DNA from: Actinomadura hibisca NBRC 15177
GTDB lineage: Bacteria; Actinomycetota; Actinomycetes; Streptosporangiales; Streptosporangiaceae
DNA length: 64,000 nt
Reading direction: 5' to 3'
NCBI RefSeq assembly: GCF_001552635.1
Contig: NZ_BCRO01000012.1
Location: forward strand, 248,001-312,000
The position numbers were made by a program, and so were the translations under genes. This document shows positions 8,635-16,481 of this stretch, in pieces. The notes beneath the pieces were generated by a model that was not told the origin of the DNA, made no database searches, and was given only the letters and a program-made list of their open reading frames with translations. How positions within the stretch are numbered: position 1 is the first letter of the stretch; each line of letters starts with the position of its first letter.

Positions 8635-9123
8635 TCAGGCGGTGCGCTGCCGGGCCCGCCGCACGCCCTGCGGGGCCGCCGCGGGCGTGGCGAGATGCCC
8701 GGTGACCAGCCGTTTCATGGCGCGCAGGAAGACCTCCCGCTCGTCCTCGGGCAGCGCCTCCAGGACCGCGTTGTGCACGCCGTCCGCGATCTCCTGGCTG
8801 CGCTTGGCGATCGCGGCGCCCTCCTCGGTCACCGCGATGATGCGGGCCCGGCGGTCGGTGCTGGAGGGCCGCCGCTCGGCGTAGCCCGCCTTCTCCAGGG
8901 CGTCCACGGTGACGACCATCGTGGTCTTGTCCATGTCGCCGATCTCGGCGAGCTGGATCTGCGTGCGCTCCTCTTCCAGGGCGTGCACCAGCACGCAGTG
9001 CATGCGGGCGGTGAGCCCGATCTCGTCGAGGGCCGCCGCCATCTGGGTGCGCAACACGTGACCGGCGTGGTCGAACAGGAAGGAGATGTCCGGCCCGCCG
9101 TCCGTGGGCGAAAGAGTGGTCAT
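8635..9123 (-). CDS. MarR-family transcriptional regulator
   Basis: The product has 162 residues. The winged helix covers about 55-100 and includes QIQLAEIGDMDKTTMVVTVD, followed by ALEKAGYAERRPSSTDRRAR, the DxRxR wing signature of MarR. MarR dimers repress efflux or stress genes and release DNA when phenolic ligands or oxidants bind. The gene lies 94 bp upstream of the DHA2 pump, with shared ACAGATAAT motifs in both promoter regions. It probably represses itself and the pump. The divergent trpS-type leader starts within 80 bp, so the operator could also touch that promoter. Confidence 0.9.
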   Translation of the reverse strand: MTTLSPTDGGPDISFLFDHAGHVLRTQMAAALDEIGLTARMHCVLVHALEEERTQIQLAEIGDMDKTTMVVTVDALEKAGYAERRPSSTDRRARIIAVTEEGAAIAKRSQEIADGVHNAVLEALPEDEREVFLRAMKRLVTGHLATPAAAPQGVRRARQRTA

Positions 9124-9147
9124 GGCTCCAGGCTAGCAACTAGTAAG

Positions 9148-9159
9148 TTGACAGATAAT
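9148..9159. promoter_or_regulatory. Shared ACAGATAAT site / possible -35 in the marR-trpS divergent region
   Basis: TTGACA (9148-9153) overlaps ACAGATAAT (9151-9159), the 9-mer also found before the efflux pump. It lies 25-36 bp upstream of the marR-like start and could serve as that regulator's autoregulatory operator. No matching -10 was found at 17 bp for rightward transcription, so its promoter role is unsure. Confidence 0.4.
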
Positions 9160-9197
9160 CCGCCTCCAGATGGATTTGGGGCGGATACGATGGGGGC

Positions 9198-9233
9198 ATG
9201 ACTTGCATGTGCCGTGGCTGGTGGCCGTCCTAG
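9198..9233 (+). CDS. Trp-rich leader peptide of a tryptophanyl-tRNA synthetase attenuator
   Basis: A short reading frame encodes MTCMCRGWWPS and has two adjacent Trp codons (9219-9224). GGGGG just before the ATG may serve as a weak ribosome site. The Trp codons sit right at the 5' edge of the first arm of the downstream hairpin set. This is the classic layout of a trp-type leader: ribosome stalling at the Trp codons when charged tRNA-Trp is scarce would keep arm 1 from folding. Confidence 0.88.
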   Translation: MTCMCRGWWPS

Positions 9234-9280
9234 GACGGCCGAACCACGCACGAGGGCCGTCCGCTGGACGGCCCTTTCTC
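9223..9280 (+). promoter_or_regulatory. Ribosome-mediated transcription attenuator of the downstream trpS-type gene
   Basis: Four arms are visible: arm 1 GGCCGTCC (9223-9230), arm 2 GGACGGCC (9233-9240), arm 3 GGGCCGTCC (9254-9262) and arm 4 GGACGGCCC (9266-9274), then TTTCTC. Arms 3 and 4 form a 9-bp terminator stem with a 3-nt loop and U-tract. Arm 2 can pair with arm 1 or with arm 3, and 2:3 pairing is the antiterminator. Ribosomes stalled on the two Trp codons cover arm 1 and favour 2:3, turning on the synthetase gene. Confidence 0.9.
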
Positions 9281-9328
9281 CTTGGTGGGGCTATCCCGGC
9301 GGACGCCCGGAACCCCGAGGAGAAGCCC

Positions 9329-10411
9329 ATGACGATCACCCACGCCGACACCGCCCAGATCGACGCCTCCGTCCAGGCCGTCGTGCGGCGCAGCGCCGAG
9401 CTGGAAGCACGCATCGCCCAGGACCCCGGCGCGTTCCGCGTCCTCACCGGCGACCGCCCGACCGGCCCCCTGCACCTCGGCCACTACTTCGGCACCCTCG
9501 CCAACCGCGTCCGCCTGCAAGAGGCCGGGGTCGAGCTGTTCGTGCTGGTCGCCGACTACCAGGTGCTCACCGACCGGGACGTGGCCGACCGGCTGCCTGA
9601 CCACGTGCTGGGCCTGCTCGCCGACCATCTGGCCATCGGCGTGGACCCGGCCCGTTCGACGATCTTCGCGCACAGCGCCGTGCCCGCCCTGAACCAGCTC
9701 GTGCTGCCGTTCCTGTCGCTGGTCACCGACGCCGAGCTGCGCCGCAACCCCACCGTCAAGGAGGAGATCACCGCCTCCCGGCAGGCGGCGGTCAGCGGCC
9801 TGATGCTCACCTACCCGGTGCACCAGGCCGCCGACATCCTGTTCTGCAAGGCGAACCTCGTGCCGGTCGGCCGCGACCAGCTCCCGCACCAGGAGGTCAC
9901 CCGGACGGTCGCACGCCGCTTCAACGAGCGCTACGGCCCCGTCTTCCCGGTCCCGGACGCGCTGCTGTCGGCCGCGCCGAAGCTGCTGGGCACCGACGGC
10001 GGCAAGATGAGCAAGAGCCGGGGCAACGCCATCGCGCTGTCGGCCACCGAGGACGAGACGGCCCGCCTGATCAAGCGCGCCCGAACCGACGCCGAACGCC
10101 TCGTCACCTACGACCCCGACACGCGCCCCGAAGTGTCCAACCTGGTGCTGCTGGCCGCCCTCTGCCAGGGCCGCGACCCGCACGAGGTGGCGGCGGAGAT
10201 CGGCACCGGCGGCGCGGCGGCGCTCAAGCGGACCGTCACCGAGGCGGTGAACGAGTTCCTGCGTCCCATCCGCGCCCGCCGCGCCGCGTACGCCGCCGAG
10301 CCGGGCGAGCTGCTCCGCGTGCTGGCCGAGGGCAACGCGCGCGCCAACGCCGTCGCCGACCGGACCCTCGCCGAGGTGCGGGAGGCGATGGGGATGCGGT
10401 ACGCGGGCTGA
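9329..10411 (+). CDS. trpS: Tryptophanyl-tRNA synthetase, probably an auxiliary (indolmycin-resistance type) form
   Basis: The 360-residue class I aminoacyl-tRNA synthetase charges tRNA-Trp. The HIGH-like motif is PLHLGHYFG, after RVLTGDRPTGPLHLG, and the KMSKS motif is GGKMSKSRGN near residue 225. A GAGGAG ribosome site precedes the ATG. The gene is expressed through a Trp-codon attenuator, so it is induced when charged tRNA-Trp is low. In Streptomyces an auxiliary, antibiotic-resistant TrpRS is controlled in just this way, and the housekeeping enzyme is encoded elsewhere. I infer the auxiliary role from the leader; resistance itself cannot be read from the sequence. Confidence 0.93.
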   Translation: MTITHADTAQIDASVQAVVRRSAELEARIAQDPGAFRVLTGDRPTGPLHLGHYFGTLANRVRLQEAGVELFVLVADYQVLTDRDVADRLPDHVLGLLADHLAIGVDPARSTIFAHSAVPALNQLVLPFLSLVTDAELRRNPTVKEEITASRQAAVSGLMLTYPVHQAADILFCKANLVPVGRDQLPHQEVTRTVARRFNERYGPVFPVPDALLSAAPKLLGTDGGKMSKSRGNAIALSATEDETARLIKRARTDAERLVTYDPDTRPEVSNLVLLAALCQGRDPHEVAAEIGTGGAAALKRTVTEAVNEFLRPIRARRAAYAAEPGELLRVLAEGNARANAVADRTLAEVREAMGMRYAG

Positions 10412-10420
10412 CGTCGCAGG

Positions 10421-11035
10421 TCAGGCAGGGGCCGGGCCGATGCCGCGCAGGACGGCGGCGACCACGGCCGCCTCGTCCACCGGCTCCTGCCGCGCCGTCC
10501 CGGCCAGCAGCACCGACACCACCGCCTCGTGGCAGACGCCGACGATCATCCTGGCGGCGGCCGCGACCTCGGCGTCCGGCGCGAGACGGCCGAGGTCGCG
10601 CTCGGCGCGCAGGTAGTCGGCCAGTTTGTCGCGCCAGTCGGGGCCGGGGCCGGACAGCTCGGCGAAGCGGGCCAGCACCGCCGGTTGCCCGGTCAGGCCC
10701 GCGAACGCGGGCACGATGCCGCGGTGCAGCGCCAGGCCGTAGGCGAGGTGGGTGCGCAGGTTGGCGGCGACGGTGCCGGTGCCCGGCTCGGGCAGCTCGT
10801 GCAGGCCGTTCTCCACGGCCTGCACGTGGGCGCGCAGGGCGTGGGCGAGCAGCTCTTCCTTGTCGGCGAAGTGGTTGTAGAGGACGCCGTCGGCGACGCC
10901 CGCCTCGCGTGAGATCAGCCGGACGGTCAGGCCCGCCGTGCCGCGCTCGGCGATCAGGCGGGCCGCGGTGCCGAGGAGGTGGTCGCGCAGGCTGGGCCCG
11001 CCGTCGCGGAGCACCGCCGCTTTTCGTGGAGACAT
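10421..11035 (-). CDS. TetR-family transcriptional regulator
   Basis: The product has 204 residues and starts MSPRKAAVLRDGGPSLRDHL. The helix-turn-helix GLTVRLISREAGVADGVLYN, followed by HFADKEELLAHAL, is standard TetR. It is the last gene of a three-gene operon: methyltransferase, saccharopine-dehydrogenase-like protein, TetR. Both junctions are 1-bp TGATG overlaps, so all three are translated together. The operon promoter carries GAAC/GTTC dyads that it probably binds. The inducer is unknown. Confidence 0.9.
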   Translation of the reverse strand: MSPRKAAVLRDGGPSLRDHLLGTAARLIAERGTAGLTVRLISREAGVADGVLYNHFADKEELLAHALRAHVQAVENGLHELPEPGTGTVAANLRTHLAYGLALHRGIVPAFAGLTGQPAVLARFAELSGPGPDWRDKLADYLRAERDLGRLAPDAEVAAAARMIVGVCHEAVVSVLLAGTARQEPVDEAAVVAAVLRGIGPAPA

Positions 11036-11985
11036 CACCCGGCATCGTAGTGAGCCAGATGGAATCCGGCGGCGGTGAGGGCCGCGAGGAACCCGGCGGG
11101 CTCGATCGCCTGCTCGATGTGCCACACCCCGGCGGGCAGTTCGGGCAGCCGCCGGACGACCTCGGCGGCGGCCAGGCCCGTGGCGCGGCTCTGGCGGCGT
11201 CCGCTGAACGCGGCGGTGTGGCCGCCCGCCGTCGCCGTCACCGCGAAACCGTCCCCGCCCACGTGCACCTTGGCCAGTGCGGCTTCGGCCAACGCGCGGG
11301 CGCGCGGGCGTTCCAGCAGCCGCGCGGCGCGGGGGAGCGCGGCGGTCAGGGCGCGCGAGTCCAGGCACAGGCCGGTTCGGGCGCGGACGCCGAGCGTGCG
11401 GGGCAGGGTGTGCTGGTCGGAGAACGGGAAGCGGTGCACGGTGCGCGTTCCGTACGGCGGCGGGAAGCGGGCCCGCCAGGACGGGCCCAGCTCGGGCAGC
11501 GCGTCCAGCGTCCAGCCGACCGCCGCCGCGCCGTGCTGCTCCCCGGAGCCGAGCAGCACGCCGATCTCCACTTCCTGGCCGCCGGTTCGCTCGACGCAGA
11601 GCCGGGCGAGCAGGTTGGAGACGCCGGGGATGAGGCCCACGCTCAGCACGGCGGTCGCGTTCCCGGCGGGCAGCCGCTCGATCTCGGCGAGCGGACCGGC
11701 GGAGGCGGTGACGTCCACATAGGAGACGCCGCGCTCCAGGCAGATCCGGGCGACGCGCGCGTTGTCCTGATCGACGCACATGAGCACCGCGTCCACGCCG
11801 CTCAGCGCCGGTTCGAGGGCGCTCTCGTCGCGCAGGTCGAGCTGGAGCGCGCGTGCTCCCGGCACTGGGCGCGCCTTGGCCGGGTCGCGCCCCGCCACCG
11901 TCACCTCGTCCGCCGTGCCCTCCAGCAGGGCCGCCGCCGCTTCCCGGCCGACCGCGCCGTAGCCGCCCAGGATCAGGACGCGCAT
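11035..11985 (-). CDS. Saccharopine-dehydrogenase-family NAD(P)-binding protein
   Basis: The 316-residue protein opens with MRVLILGGYGAVGREAAAAL, a Rossmann GxGxxG nucleotide-binding start. It continues with VAGRDPAKA and GVDAVLMCV, as in saccharopine-dehydrogenase-like oxidoreductases. These proteins act on lysine-pathway, lipid or unknown carbonyl substrates. It lies between a class I methyltransferase and a TetR gene with 1-bp overlaps at both ends. The unit suggests a small inducible modification pathway, but no substrate can be named. Confidence 0.8.
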   Translation of the reverse strand: MRVLILGGYGAVGREAAAALLEGTADEVTVAGRDPAKARPVPGARALQLDLRDESALEPALSGVDAVLMCVDQDNARVARICLERGVSYVDVTASAGPLAEIERLPAGNATAVLSVGLIPGVSNLLARLCVERTGGQEVEIGVLLGSGEQHGAAAVGWTLDALPELGPSWRARFPPPYGTRTVHRFPFSDQHTLPRTLGVRARTGLCLDSRALTAALPRAARLLERPRARALAEAALAKVHVGGDGFAVTATAGGHTAAFSGRRQSRATGLAAAEVVRRLPELPAGVWHIEQAIEPAGFLAALTAAGFHLAHYDAG

Positions 11986-12815
11986 CAGGGACGCACCGCA
12001 GTGACGAGACGGGCCGCGCCACGCAGGCGCACGCCGTCAGGCGACGCGAACGGGCGCAGCTCCTCTTCCGCGATCGCCCGCACTTCCGGGCCGTCGCCCA
12101 GGTTGTGCCGCACCGGACCCCAGTCCGCCAGGAAGCGGGCGGCGTCCGCCGCGTCCCGGCCCCAGATCTGGTCGCCTTCCACCAGGTCGGAGGAGACGTC
12201 GGCGAAACCGGCGGCGCTCAGAATCTCGCGCACCCGCGCGGGGTCGGCCAGTGACGTCGGGCCCGTGCCGTCGCGGCCGGTCGCGGGCTCGGCCACCCCC
12301 GCGCGGGCCGACAGCGCGGCGAGGACGCCGCCCAGGTCGGTGCCCTCCAGGTGCGCCATGCACAGCAGCGCCACCCGTCCGCCCGGCCGCAGCGCCCGCC
12401 CGATGTTGCCGAACGCGGCCACCGGGTCGGCGAAGAACATCACGCCGAAGCGGCTGACCGCCACGTCGAAGCTCCCGTCGGTGAACGGGTGGACTTGCGC
12501 GTCGCCCTGCTCGAACGTCACGTTCGCGACGCCTTCCTCGGCCGCCAGGGCGTGCGCCCGGTCAAGCATCGGGGCCGACAGGTCGAGGCCCTGCGCGCTC
12601 CCGAGTCGCGCCTGCCGCGCGGCCAGCCGGGTCAGCTGGCCGTTGCCGCAGCCCACGTCCAGCACCCGGTCGGCCTCGCCGATCGCGGCCGCCGCCAGCA
12701 GCGGGCCGTTGAAGCCGCTGTTCACCGCGTCGTAGCGGTCGTGGTGGGCGGCCCAGTGCGCCCCTTCGTAGCCGTTCCACGCCTCGGCCTGCCCCGTGTT
12801 GACGATGTCCGCCAT
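11985..12815 (-). CDS. Class I SAM-dependent methyltransferase
   Basis: The product has 276 residues. The SAM-binding motif I is VLDVGCGNGQLTRLA (about 50-64), motif II acidic residue GLDLSAPML, then FEQGDAQVHPF and SFDVAVSRFGVMFFADP. These match the UbiE/Methyltransf_11 type that acts on small molecules. It is the first gene of the three-gene operon that ends with a TetR gene and lies 15 bp from a pair of inverted repeats. The substrate is unknown. Confidence 0.9.
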   Translation of the reverse strand: MADIVNTGQAEAWNGYEGAHWAAHHDRYDAVNSGFNGPLLAAAAIGEADRVLDVGCGNGQLTRLAARQARLGSAQGLDLSAPMLDRAHALAAEEGVANVTFEQGDAQVHPFTDGSFDVAVSRFGVMFFADPVAAFGNIGRALRPGGRVALLCMAHLEGTDLGGVLAALSARAGVAEPATGRDGTGPTSLADPARVREILSAAGFADVSSDLVEGDQIWGRDAADAARFLADWGPVRHNLGDGPEVRAIAEEELRPFASPDGVRLRGAARLVTAVRP

Positions 12816-12829
12816 CTTCCGCCTCCTGT

Positions 12830-12858
12830 GAACGCTTGTTCATGAACTTACGTTCATG
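12830..12858. promoter_or_regulatory. Double TetR-type operator before the methyltransferase operon
   Basis: Two adjacent dyads, GAAC-GCTT-GTTC (12830-12841) and CATGAAC-TTAC-GTTCATG (12841-12858), the second a perfect 7-bp inverted repeat. They end 43 bp before the methyltransferase start. The TetR gene at the end of this operon is the likely ligand for these sites. Confidence 0.65.
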
Positions 12859-12899
12859 GTGGCGCACGCGGCGGTCCCCGTCAACCGGGCGTGCTAGTA

Positions 12900-12926
12900 G
12901 AACGGAATTCTTCGTTCCCTTACTAT
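12900..12926 (+). promoter_or_regulatory. Promoter and dyad of the second TetR gene
   Basis: GAACG-N8-CGTTC (12900-12917) is followed by a -10 like TACTAT (12921-12926). A start about 7 nt later would coincide with the ATG at 12934, so the mRNA may be leaderless. The dyad covers the area just upstream of the -10, consistent with autorepression. Confidence 0.5.
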
Positions 12927-12933
12927 GGGTCGT

Positions 12934-13569
12934 ATGGAGAGCACCCAGGCGCCCATGAGCGGGCGCAAGGCACAGGCCGCCCGCAACGACGAGCTCATCC
13001 GCGAGGCCGCCCGCGCGGTCTTCACCGCCGACCCCGGCGCCCCGATCTCGGCGGTGGCCGAGCACGCCGGAGTCGGGATCAGCGCCCTCTACCGGCGCTA
13101 CAAGAGCAAGGAAGATCTGCTCCAGCGCCTCGCCGACGAGGGCATGGACCGCTACCTCGCCCTGGTCCGCGAGGCGCTGGCCGACGAGGGCGACGCCTGG
13201 GAGGCGTTCACCGCGTTCATGCGCCGGTGCCTGGACATCGGGGCCGGGTCGCTCACCATGCGGCTGGCCGGGAGCTTCCCGGTCACCGAGGAGATGAGCC
13301 GCAAGGGCCAGGAGATCCACGCCGCGACGCAGGAGCTGCTGGACCGCATCGAGCAGGCCGGGGCGCTGCGCCCGAACGTGGTGGTCGGCGACGTGTCGGT
13401 GCTGCTGGAGCACCTGCACACCATCCGCATCGGCGACCCCGATCGCATGAACCGCTTGCAACACCGCTACCTGACCTTGATCCTTGACGGACTGCACGCG
13501 CCGGACGCGGGGGAGCTGCCGGGCCCTCCTCCCAGCTGGCTCGAACTCCGGGGGCGCTATGACGGGTGA
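12934..13569 (+). CDS. TetR-family transcriptional regulator
   Basis: The product has 211 residues from the ATG at 12934; an in-frame ATG also lies at 12925. The later ATG is preferred because it falls where a transcript from the TACTAT box would begin. The helix-turn-helix is APISAVAEHAGVGISALYRR, then YKSKEDLLQRLADEG. The reading frame overlaps the next gene by 11 bp, so the two are probably co-translated. Pairing of a TetR with an AlkZ-like winged-helix protein hints at an inducible response to a DNA-damaging compound, but this is an inference. Confidence 0.88.
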   Translation: MESTQAPMSGRKAQAARNDELIREAARAVFTADPGAPISAVAEHAGVGISALYRRYKSKEDLLQRLADEGMDRYLALVREALADEGDAWEAFTAFMRRCLDIGAGSLTMRLAGSFPVTEEMSRKGQEIHAATQELLDRIEQAGALRPNVVVGDVSVLLEHLHTIRIGDPDRMNRLQHRYLTLILDGLHAPDAGELPGPPPSWLELRGRYDG

Positions 13570-14662
13570 CGGAACGGTGCTGGACCGGCGGGCGCTCAAC
13601 CGCGCGCTGCTGGCGCGCCAGATGTTGTTGCGCCGCGAGCGCATGCCCGCGCTCGACGCCGTCGAGCGGCTCGCCGGGATGCAGTCGCAGGCCCCCAACC
13701 CGCCCTACCTGGGGTTGTGGACGCGGCTGGAGGACTTCGACTTCGCCGAGGTCGCGCGGCTCATGCACGACCGCCGGGCGGTGCGCATGGTGCTGATGCG
13801 CGGCACGATCCACCTGGTCAGCGTGCGGGACGCGCTCGCCTGGCGGCCCCACACCCAGCCGCTGCTGGACGCGTGGGCGACCTCGACGGTGCTGGCCACC
13901 CTGCCGGACGGCGTGGGTGTCGCCGACATCGCCGAGGCCGCGCGCCCCCTGCTGGAAGAGGCCCCGCTCAGCGACAAGGAGCTGCGGACGGCCCTCGCCG
14001 AACGCTGGCCGGACGTGCCGGGCGACCTGCTGATCAGGGCGGTGCGGTCCGGGCTGGCGCTGGTGCAGGTGCCGCCGCGCGGCATCTGGGGCGCGTCCGG
14101 CCTGGCCCGGCACACCACCGTCGAGCAGTGGCTCGGCCGGTCGGTGGAGCCGTGCGCGGCCGAGGAGATGCTGACCCGCTACCTGGCCGCGTTCGGGCCC
14201 GCCACCGTGCGGGACGCGCAGCACTGGTGGGGCGTCACGCGCCTCGGCGAGGTGATGGAGCGGCTGGCACCCGGCCTGGTGACCTTCACCGACGAGCACG
14301 GCCGCGTCCTGTACGACCTGCCGGACGCGCCCCGGCCCGGCCCCGACGCCCCCGCGCCCGTCCGGTACGTCCCGGAGTTCGACAACCTGACGTTGTCGCA
14401 CGCCGACCGGGCCCGGATCGTCAGCGAGGAGCACCGCAAGCGGATCTTCACGGTGAACGGGATCATCCGCGCCACGGTGCTGGTGGACGGCTTCGTGCAC
14501 GGCATGTGGAAGATCGAGCGCAAGCGGAAGGAGGCGACGCTGCGCGTCGAGCTGTTCGGCCCGGTCTCGGCGGCCGACCGCAAGGCACTGCTGGAGGAGG
14601 GCGAACGCCTGCTGACGGACGCGCATCCCGAGGCGACCACACGCACGGTCGACCTGGTCTAG
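13559..14662 (+). CDS. Winged-helix (HTH_42) protein related to AlkZ-type DNA glycosylases
   Basis: The 367-residue protein has the family's tandem winged-helix fold: RALNRALLARQMLLRRERM, then LDAVERLAGMQSQAPNPPY. The residues Q42-S43-Q44 match the catalytic QxQ motif of AlkZ-type glycosylases, which excise bulky alkylated bases and unhook interstrand crosslinks. The YcaQ/AlkX branch has QxD at this place. Further conserved stretches are RLMHDRRAVRMVLMRGTIHL and YVPEFDNLTLSHADR. It is coupled to a TetR gene by an 11-bp overlap. Glycosylase activity is inferred from the motif; many family members are unstudied. Confidence 0.82.
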   Translation: MTGDGTVLDRRALNRALLARQMLLRRERMPALDAVERLAGMQSQAPNPPYLGLWTRLEDFDFAEVARLMHDRRAVRMVLMRGTIHLVSVRDALAWRPHTQPLLDAWATSTVLATLPDGVGVADIAEAARPLLEEAPLSDKELRTALAERWPDVPGDLLIRAVRSGLALVQVPPRGIWGASGLARHTTVEQWLGRSVEPCAAEEMLTRYLAAFGPATVRDAQHWWGVTRLGEVMERLAPGLVTFTDEHGRVLYDLPDAPRPGPDAPAPVRYVPEFDNLTLSHADRARIVSEEHRKRIFTVNGIIRATVLVDGFVHGMWKIERKRKEATLRVELFGPVSAADRKALLEEGERLLTDAHPEATTRTVDLV

Positions 14663-14677
14663 AACTTGTGGGGAGGG

Positions 14678-14863
14678 TCAGCGGCCTCCCTCCAGGTAGC
14701 GCAGGACCGCAAGCACCCGCCGGTGGTCGCTGGCGGCCGGAGGCAGGTTCAGCTTGGTGAAGATGCCCGCCACGTGCTTCTCCACCGCGCGGTCCGACAC
14801 CGTCAGCGCCGCCGCGATCGCCGCGTTGCTGCGCCCCTCCGCCATCAGCGCCAGCACTGCGCG
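14678..14863 (-). pseudogene. Remnant of a NarL/LuxR-type response regulator (C-terminal HTH only)
   Basis: About 61 codons match the C-terminal LuxR helix-turn-helix: AVLALMAEGRSNAAIAAALT followed by VSDRAVEKHVAGIFTKLNLP and DHRRVLAVLRYLE. The usual LTxRExEVL start of the domain is degraded (GPRAVLALM). No receiver domain is found upstream, where a P450 gene and its inverted repeats begin. The open frame extends to 15004 but shows no homology there. I read it as a truncated gene left after an insertion or deletion. A small functional HTH protein is less likely. Confidence 0.65.
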
Positions 14864-14944
14864 CGGGCCGTGTCTGGAGCGGGCGGGGTCATGCCCCGAG
14901 TGTCGCCTGAATCCCCTGACCAGGTCGATCGTGCCAGTACGGAA

Positions 14945-14983
14945 GGTGGGGTTCGGTTTACCCCACCTCCGGTTTAACACCGG
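14945..14983. promoter_or_regulatory. Two inverted repeats upstream of the P450 gene
   Basis: GGTGGGG-N9-CCCCACC (14945-14967) and CCGGT-TTAAC-ACCGG (14969-14983) sit side by side about 60-100 bp upstream of the P450 start. They may be operators for the P450 promoter or the end of the truncated regulator's transcript. No T-run follows. Confidence 0.4.
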
Positions 14984-15041
14984 CCCCACGGGCACGTCTG
15001 ACATGCAGGAACAAAAACGTCACCGTCGGAGGGGCACGCTC

Positions 15042-16412
15042 GTGAGCGTCGTGAGGCAGCAGATCCTGAACAAGGTCGAGGTGCCGCGCGCATCGGTCGT
15101 GGACACCTTGCGGATCGGCGCGGTGGTGCTGGCCCCGGCGATCGCGCGCGGCGTCCTGGCTCGGCGGCCCAAGGTGGTAGCGCTGGCCGAGAAGTTCGAC
15201 GCCGACCGCCACGCCGGGAAGCTGATGCAACGCATGCGCGCGAGGTACGGGTCCGGCCCGCTACGGCTGGCGGTGCCCGGCCGGTCGCTGGCCATGGTCC
15301 TCACGCCCGACGACGTGCGGCGCGTCCTGACCGGCTCGCCCGAGCCGTTCGCCGCTGCCAACCTGGAGAAGCGCAAGGCGCTGGAGCACTTCCAGCCGCA
15401 CGGCGTGCTCATCTCGCACGGGGCCGACCGCGCCGACCGCCGCCGCTTCAACGAAGAGGTCCTGGACACCCACCACGACGTCCACTGCCAGGGCGCGGCG
15501 ATCGCCGAGAAGGTCCACCAGGAGGCCGCAGGGCTGCTCGCGGCGGTGGACCGCACCGGCGCGCTGGACTGGGACGCCTTCCGCATCGCCTGGTGGCGCG
15601 TGATCCGCCGCGTCGTGCTGGGCGACGCCGCGCGCGACGACAGCGAGATCAGCGACCTGCTCACCACGCTGCGCATGAACGCCAACTGGTCGTTCGCGCA
15701 CCCGCGCCGCGACCGTGTCCGGCACCGCTTCCAGGAGCGGCTGCGCGAGCACCTGGCGCGCGCCGAGCCCGGCAGCCTCGCCGAACTGGTCGCCCGCGCG
15801 CCCGCGACCGAGCGCACCGTCCCCGCCGACCAGGTGCCGCAGTGGTTGTTCGCGTTCGAGCCCGCCGGGATGGCGGTGTTCCGCGCGCTGGCGGTGCTGG
15901 CCGCGCGCCCGTCCGCCGCCGGACCGGCCCGCGACGAGGTCGCCGGACTCGACCTGTCGGCCCCGCAGGACCTGCCCTACCTGCGGGCCTGCGTGCAGGA
16001 GTCGGTGCGGTTGTGGCCGACCACGCTGGCGGTGCTGCGCGACAGCACCACCGACACCGAGTGGGAGGGGCGGATGCTCCCCGCCGGGACCGGGCTGATC
16101 ATCCACACGCCGTCCCTCCAGCGCGACGAGCAGAACCTGTCCTACGCCGACGACTTCGCGCCCGGGGCCTGGCTGGACGGCAGGGCGGAGGCCGACTGGT
16201 CGGCGATCCCGTTCAGCGGCGGCCCCGTGGAGTGCCCGGGGCGCAACCTCGTCCTGCTCGTGACCAGCCTGTTCCTGGGCGCGCTGCTCCAGGAGCACGA
16301 CTTCCGGCTCGTCGCCTCCGGACGGCCGCTGACGGAGGGCGCGCCGCTGCCGCGCACGTTGGGCGCGTTCGGGCTGCGCTTCGGCGTGTCGAAGGTGCCG
16401 GTGAAGGTATGA
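15042..16412 (+). CDS. Cytochrome P450
   Basis: The product has 456 residues from a GTG preceded by GGAGGGG at 7 nt; an upstream in-frame ATG (15003) lacks a ribosome site. The haem-binding loop FSGGPVECPGRNL contains the axial Cys. An ExxR-like helix occurs at CVQESVRLWPTTLAVLRDST. The I-helix segment WLFAFEPAGMAVFRALAVLA lacks the usual acid/Thr pair: the place of the A/G-G-x-D/E-T motif is taken by EPAGMAV. Bacterial P450s of this class mono-oxygenate lipids or secondary metabolites with ferredoxin partners. No ferredoxin or pathway genes lie nearby, so the substrate is open. Confidence 0.9.
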   Translation: MSVVRQQILNKVEVPRASVVDTLRIGAVVLAPAIARGVLARRPKVVALAEKFDADRHAGKLMQRMRARYGSGPLRLAVPGRSLAMVLTPDDVRRVLTGSPEPFAAANLEKRKALEHFQPHGVLISHGADRADRRRFNEEVLDTHHDVHCQGAAIAEKVHQEAAGLLAAVDRTGALDWDAFRIAWWRVIRRVVLGDAARDDSEISDLLTTLRMNANWSFAHPRRDRVRHRFQERLREHLARAEPGSLAELVARAPATERTVPADQVPQWLFAFEPAGMAVFRALAVLAARPSAAGPARDEVAGLDLSAPQDLPYLRACVQESVRLWPTTLAVLRDSTTDTEWEGRMLPAGTGLIIHTPSLQRDEQNLSYADDFAPGAWLDGRAEADWSAIPFSGGPVECPGRNLVLLVTSLFLGALLQEHDFRLVASGRPLTEGAPLPRTLGAFGLRFGVSKVPVKV

Positions 16413-16481
16413 AGTAGGACATGCCGGGCTTTGGCGGCGGCATGACCGGGCGATGGGGGACCGGGACGTTGACTGGTCCCC

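Noticed and set aside
14864..15004. Coding sequence upstream of the LuxR remnant on the minus strand
   Set aside because: The frame is open but shows no receiver domain; it overlaps the P450 inverted repeats and has no homology I can recognise.
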